9,974 nucleotides of DNA, from NCBI GenBank assembly GCA_020432595.1, contig JAGQGA010000144.1, positions 1-9,974 of the forward strand. The letters run 5' to 3'. This DNA is from Anaerolineales bacterium. GTDB taxonomy: Bacteria; Chloroflexota; Anaerolineae; Promineifilales; Promineifilaceae. Shown here piece by piece: positions 6,312 to 9,974 of this stretch. The notes under the pieces are model-generated. The model did no database searches and was not told the DNA's origin. It saw nothing but the letters and a program-made list of their open reading frames with translations. The position numbers were made by a program, and so were the translations under genes. The stretch's first letter is position 1; each line of letters begins with the position of its first letter.

Positions 6312-9300
6312 ATGAACCAACAACCCGACTACTACCCCAATAGCATCGCCATCATTGGTATGGCCGGGCGCTTCCCCAAGGCGCATAACATTGAGCAATT
6401 TTGGCACAACCTGGTCAACGGTGTCGAAAGTATTGACACGCTCACCGATGAGCAACTAGCTGCTGTTGAGCTGGAATTTGCCAAAGTCAAAAACGACCCC
6501 GACTACGTTCGCGCACGCGGCATGTTAGACGGCATTGACCTGTTTGATGCCAACTTCTTTGGTCTGACCCCCCGCGAAGCCAAAGCCCTCGACCCGCAGC
6601 ACCGTCTGTGGCTGGAAACGGCGTGGGAAGCGTTGGAAACGGCCGCTTATGCCCCCAGCAAAACCAGCGGCGCAATAGGCGTGTTCGCGGGTAACTATTA
6701 CAACAGCTACGTTTTCTACAACCTGATGGCCGACCGCCAAGCCATTGAAGGGCAAGTCCGCTTCCGTTCGCTCGATTCATTCATAAACCTGATCAGCAAC
6801 GACAAAGATTATCTGCCCACCCGCACCTCCTACCTGTTTGACCTCAAGGGGCCAAGCGTCAACGTCCAAACCGCTTGCTCCACCTCCCTGGTGGCCGTGG
6901 CGCAGGCATGCCAAAGCCTGCTCAACTATGAATCCGACATGTGTTTGGCGGGTGGGGTGTGCGTGGCCGTGCCGCAAGAGCGCGGTTATTTGTATCAAGA
7001 GGGTGGCATGACCTCGGCCGACGGCCACTGCCGGCCGTATGATGCCAGCGCCAACGGAACTGTCTTTAGCAGCGGGGTGGGCGTGGTGGTGCTGAAGCGG
7101 CTAGAAGAAGCCCTTGCCGACGGCGACCACATCACCGCCATCATTCGCGGTACCGCCCTCAACAACGACGGGGCGCACAAGGTCAGCTACACTGCCCCCA
7201 GCGTAGACGGGCAGGCAGAAGTGATTGCCCTAGCGCAGGCCATTGCCGGGGTTGACCCCGAAACCATTAGCTATGTTGAGGGTCACGGCACCGCTACCCC
7301 GCTGGGCGACCCCATCGAAGTGGCTGGGTTGACCAAGGCGTTTCGCAAGGAAACGGACAAAGTTCAATTTTGCGGGCTGGGTTCGGTCAAAAGCAATGTT
7401 GGTCATTTGGACGCTGCCTCCGGTGTGACGGGTCTGCTCAAAACGGCGCTGGCGCTGCACCATGAGCAAATTCCGGCCACGCTCCATTTTGAGCAGCCTA
7501 ACCCCGAGATTGATTTAGCCAACAGCCCCTTTTACGTGGTCAACGAGCTAACCCCTTGGCCGAAAAGCGGTACGCCGCGTCGCGCTGGGGTCAGTTCGTT
7601 TGGGGTGGGTGGCACCAACGCCCACGTAATTTTGGAGGAAGCGCCGGAGCCGCAGCCAAGCGGTCCGTCCCGCCCACGGCAACTGCTGCTACTATCGGGG
7701 AAGACAGAAACGGCCGTTTCCACCCTCTCCCACCACCTCGCCGACCATCTTGAAACCGCCGCCCCCAATTTGGCCGACACCGCCTACACGCTCGCCGTGG
7801 GCCGCACCGACCACCCATACCGCCGTGCTGTGGTTGCTGAGAGCGGGGAAACGGCCGTTGCTGCGCTGCGCCAGCCCGCCACCGCCAGCAAAACGGTGGA
7901 GAAAAACCCGCCTGTCGTTTTTATGTTCCCTGGTCAGGGGGCGCAGCACGTCAACATGGGGCGGGAACTGTATGACACGGAGCCGATTTTCCGCGAGGCG
8001 GTGGATCAGTGCGCGGAGATTTTACGGCCGTTATTGAGCCTAGATCTTCGTGATTTACTTTATCCACAGATGGATGATGAGTCATTGGCAACACAGTTGG
8101 AACAAACGGCCGTTGCCCAACCCGCCATCTTCACCATCGAATACGCCCTGGCCCAGCTTTGGCTGGCGTGGGGCGTGCGCCCCAGCGCTATGGTCGGCCA
8201 CAGCGTCGGCGAATTTGCCGCCGCCTGTCTCGCTGGCGTGTTTTCCCTCGAAGACGCACTCACCATGCTTGCCACCCGCGCTCGGCTGATGCAGGCTGTT
8301 GCCCCCGGCAGTATGCGTGCCGTGCGCCTTTCCGAAGCCGAACTGCTGCCCCATTTAACCGACGGCGTATCGCTGGCGGCCAACAACGCCCCTAGCCTAT
8401 GCGTCGTTTCTGGTCCCAAAGATGCCATCGTCGCCTTTGACCAACGGTTAGAAGCACAGGGCATTGCCACCATCGAACTCCACACCTCCCACGCCTTCCA
8501 CTCCGCTATGATGGACGACGTGCTGGAACCCTTCGCCGCCGCCGTTGCCAATGCGACACCCCACACCCCACACCCCACGCCCCACATCCCCATCCTCTCC
8601 ACCCTCACCGGCACCTGGCTCACCGCCGAGCAAGCGGTTGACCCGGCCTATTGGACAGAGCAGTTACGCCAGCCGGTGCGCTTTAGCCAGGCCATTCGCG
8701 CCTTGCAGGAAGCACCGGGGCGCGTTTATTTGGAAGTTGGCCCCGGCAGCACCCTCAGCACCGCCGTGCGCCAGCACCCCGACCCCACGCAGGTCGTTGT
8801 TAGTTCGCTGGGACACGCCAAAACGCCCCAGCCCGCGCTCCACAGCGTGCTGGAAGCCGCCGGCCGTTTGTGGCAGGCCGGCATAGCAATTGATTGGGCC
8901 GGGTTTTACCAGAACGAGACCCGCCACCGTTTACCGCTGCCCACCTACCCATTTGAACGGCAGCGTTATTGGGTGGAACCGCCACCCCTTAAATTGGAAC
9001 AACCAGTAGCGATTGCTGAAACCTATATCTCTGAACCGCAGCCTGCTGTTGTTGATGTTGTTACTCAGGAGGAAGCCATGACGACATCTCGCCGTCAACA
9101 AGTTGCTGCCAAATTGGGCGGTATTTTGCACGAATTATCTGGGATCGAGTTTGCCTCGGCGCAGTACGCGACCCCGTTTATTGAACTAGGGTTTGATTCT
9201 CTGACCCTGACCCAGGTGAGTAGCTCGCTTAAGGGCGAACTAGGGGTAGCGATTAAGTTCCGTGAACTGCTGGAAAATGTCAGCACGGTAGACGCGCTGG

Positions 9301-9974
9301 CTGATTATTGCCTGGAGCGCATTCCGGCGGAGATGTTTGCCGAGCCAGTTGCCCAACCTGTTGCGGTGGGTGGGGGGAATGTGGCGGGACAAACGGCCGT
9401 TTCCCGCCCCCAAACCAACACCACGCCCCTCAACGGCAATGGCTACAGCAATGGCAACGGCCACCCGGCCAAACCAACCAATGCCGTGCAGCAGCTGATC
9501 GAACAGCAGCTACAAATCATGCAGCAGCAGCTACAACTGCTCGGTGGTGGGCAAATCGCCCCTGCCGCTGCCCCACAAATTACCGAAAAAGTGGTGGTCA
9601 AGGAGCAAAAACCAGCCCGCTTCAAGGCTCCGGCCAAAACCACCGCCCCCGAAATCCTCAAACCCGGCGGCTTCGGCCCCTACTCCCCCGTGCGGCGGCG
9701 CGACGACGGCAACCTGACCCGCAGCCAGCAAGCCCATTTGGATCAGCTGATTGAGCAATTTGTCAGCCGCACCAAGCTGTCCAAAGACCACGCCCAGCAG
9801 TACCGTCCCGTTCTGGCCTACCCACGCTCCATCTACGGCTATCGCCGCCTGTGGAAAGAGATGGTTTACCAGCTTGTGGCCGAACGCTCTAAGGGGTCAC
9901 ATTTGTGGGACATTGACGGCAACGAATACGTAGACATGACCCTCGGTTTTGGCATCAACTTCCTCGGCCACTCC
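6312..9974 (+). CDS. Type I PKS KS-AT(malonyl)-ACP-aminotransferase, cut by right edge
   Basis: 1221 uninterrupted residues are visible. The ketosynthase (about 9-440) starts NSIAIIGMAGRFP and has catalytic Cys189 (TACSTS), His325 (EGHGTATPLGD) and His365 (KSNVGH). The acyltransferase (about 535-830) has FPGQGAQ (539-545), nucleophile Ser631 in GHSVGE, and HAFH (727-730), the signature of malonyl-CoA specificity. The ACP (about 925-1000) has LGFDSL with pantetheine site Ser963. An Asn/Gly-rich stretch and a Gln-rich helix (1059-1077) lead into a region starting near 1110 with RPVLAYPRSIYGYR and WDIDGNEYVDMTLGFG (1199-1214). That matches the N-terminus of the glutamate-1-semialdehyde-type aminotransferase domains of McyE and mycosubtilin MycA; its PLP lysine is off the edge. 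No KR, DH or ER is present, so a beta-keto group would be aminated directly. The start is fixed by its eight residues before the KS; the ribosome site is weak (AAAGAG, one base from ATG). Further C-A-PCP modules may follow. Confidence 0.95.
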   Translation, partial: MNQQPDYYPNSIAIIGMAGRFPKAHNIEQFWHNLVNGVESIDTLTDEQLAAVELEFAKVKNDPDYVRARGMLDGIDLFDANFFGLTPREAKALDPQHRLWLETAWEALETAAYAPSKTSGAIGVFAGNYYNSYVFYNLMADRQAIEGQVRFRSLDSFINLISNDKDYLPTRTSYLFDLKGPSVNVQTACSTSLVAVAQACQSLLNYESDMCLAGGVCVAVPQERGYLYQEGGMTSADGHCRPYDASANGTVFSSGVGVVVLKRLEEALADGDHITAIIRGTALNNDGAHKVSYTAPSVDGQAEVIALAQAIAGVDPETISYVEGHGTATPLGDPIEVAGLTKAFRKETDKVQFCGLGSVKSNVGHLDAASGVTGLLKTALALHHEQIPATLHFEQPNPEIDLANSPFYVVNELTPWPKSGTPRRAGVSSFGVGGTNAHVILEEAPEPQPSGPSRPRQLLLLSGKTETAVSTLSHHLADHLETAAPNLADTAYTLAVGRTDHPYRRAVVAESGETAVAALRQPATASKTVEKNPPVVFMFPGQGAQHVNMGRELYDTEPIFREAVDQCAEILRPLLSLDLRDLLYPQMDDESLATQLEQTAVAQPAIFTIEYALAQLWLAWGVRPSAMVGHSVGEFAAACLAGVFSLEDALTMLATRARLMQAVAPGSMRAVRLSEAELLPHLTDGVSLAANNAPSLCVVSGPKDAIVAFDQRLEAQGIATIELHTSHAFHSAMMDDVLEPFAAAVANATPHTPHPTPHIPILSTLTGTWLTAEQAVDPAYWTEQLRQPVRFSQAIRALQEAPGRVYLEVGPGSTLSTAVRQHPDPTQVVVSSLGHAKTPQPALHSVLEAAGRLWQAGIAIDWAGFYQNETRHRLPLPTYPFERQRYWVEPPPLKLEQPVAIAETYISEPQPAVVDVVTQEEAMTTSRRQQVAAKLGGILHELSGIEFASAQYATPFIELGFDSLTLTQVSSSLKGELGVAIKFRELLENVSTVDALADYCLERIPAEMFAEPVAQPVAVGGGNVAGQTAVSRPQTNTTPLNGNGYSNGNGHPAKPTNAVQQLIEQQLQIMQQQLQLLGGGQIAPAAAPQITEKVVVKEQKPARFKAPAKTTAPEILKPGGFGPYSPVRRRDDGNLTRSQQAHLDQLIEQFVSRTKLSKDHAQQYRPVLAYPRSIYGYRRLWKEMVYQLVAERSKGSHLWDIDGNEYVDMTLGFGINFLGHS
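8556..8590 (+). repeat. Five tandem heptamers (ACACCCC type) inside the AT domain
   Basis: Three exact ACACCCC units (8556-8576) are followed by ACGCCCC (8577-8583) and ACATCCC (8584-8590). They encode a Thr/Pro/His-rich loop, TPHTPHPTPHIP, between the HAFH region and the conserved LSTLTG strand of the AT. Heptamer arrays of this kind resemble the STRR repeats known from filamentous cyanobacteria. The array keeps the frame, and the loop position should be tolerated by the fold. Confidence 0.75.
9067..9080 (+). promoter_or_regulatory. Strong in-frame internal Shine-Dalgarno and ATG at the AT/ACP boundary
   Basis: AGGAGG (9067-9072) stands five bases before an in-frame ATG (9078, residue Met923). 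It is the strongest ribosome site in the window. Initiation there would produce a separate ACP-aminotransferase polypeptide beginning MTTSRRQQVAAK. The site falls in the linker just before the ACP, exactly where a domain would tolerate a start. GAG-GAA codons are common in linkers, so chance is a real alternative. Confidence 0.35.

Larger units (their letters stand above)
1163..9400. repeat. Dispersed palindrome ACGGCCGT, 13 exact copies across the window
   Basis: Exact copies begin at 1163, 1731, 1896, 3459, 3644, 3959, 5324, 5669, 7710, 7851, 8024, 8106 and 9393. All 13 are followed by T, and ten form the 10-bp palindrome AACGGCCGTT. Four (1731, 5324, 7710, 9393) extend to AAACGGCCGTTT. With roughly 58% GC, about 0.3 octamers would be expected by chance. 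Twelve are in coding sequence of all four genes, and one (1731) lies 22 bases upstream of the hydrolase ATG. Variants occur at 1500 (ACGGCCAT, holding the ABC-F start codon) and 6639 (ACGGCCGC). The pattern resembles highly iterated palindromes such as cyanobacterial HIP1; the function is unknown. Confidence 0.85.

Noticed and set aside
8060..8623. 187-codon minus-strand open frame opposite the AT domain
   Set aside because: It overlaps catalytic AT motifs on the plus strand and starts in the translated heptamer repeat; no independent support.

Overview
The window shows one edge of a hybrid non-ribosomal peptide/polyketide biosynthetic cluster in a moderately GC-rich bacterium, next to a divergently transcribed ABC-F ATPase gene. 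No taxonomic marker is present. The octamer ACGGCCGT is strongly over-represented, the heptamer repeat resembles cyanobacterial STRRs, and the synthase resembles cyanobacterial-type hybrids carrying a McyE/MycA-style aminotransferase. This fits an uncultured Chloroflexota (Anaerolineae-like) or a cyanobacterium. I lean to Chloroflexota, as an inference only.

Layout. Positions 1-1507 (minus strand) hold an ABC-F family ATPase that runs off the left edge. Its start codon lies just below a perfect TATAAT with no Shine-Dalgarno, so the mRNA may be leaderless. The divergent intergenic region (1508-1760) carries a long imperfect inverted repeat. Positions 1761-2720 (plus) encode a single-domain alpha/beta hydrolase with a readable Ser-Asp-His triad. 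A 296-base AT-richer gap (2721-3016) follows, with a possible promoter and a dyad. Positions 3017-6253 (plus) encode a one-module NRPS, C-A-PCP, whose adenylation pocket reads as the canonical threonine code. After a perfect 16-bp hairpin in a 58-base gap, a type I PKS starts at 6312 and runs off the right edge. It has KS, a malonyl-type AT, an ACP, an Asn/Gly- and Gln-rich linker, and the start of a PLP-dependent aminotransferase domain. No ketoreductase lies between them.

How the genes may work together. The NRPS would load Thr and acylate its amine through the N-terminal C domain. The PKS would extend it with one malonyl unit to a beta-keto thioester, and the aminotransferase would convert that ketone to an amine. 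If the modules act in gene order, the product is an N-acylated 3,4-diamino-5-hydroxyhexanoyl unit, a vicinal diamine. This is the most interesting prediction in the window. The hydrolase could be an editing or tailoring enzyme for the cluster. The ABC-F protein is more likely a neighbouring housekeeping translation factor, although ribosome-protection resistance cannot be excluded.

At the DNA level, 13 exact copies of ACGGCCGT occur, all followed by T and ten forming the 10-bp palindrome AACGGCCGTT. They lie in all four genes and one intergenic region, a pattern like the cyanobacterial HIP1 element. No rRNA, tRNA, CRISPR array or intact insertion sequence was seen.
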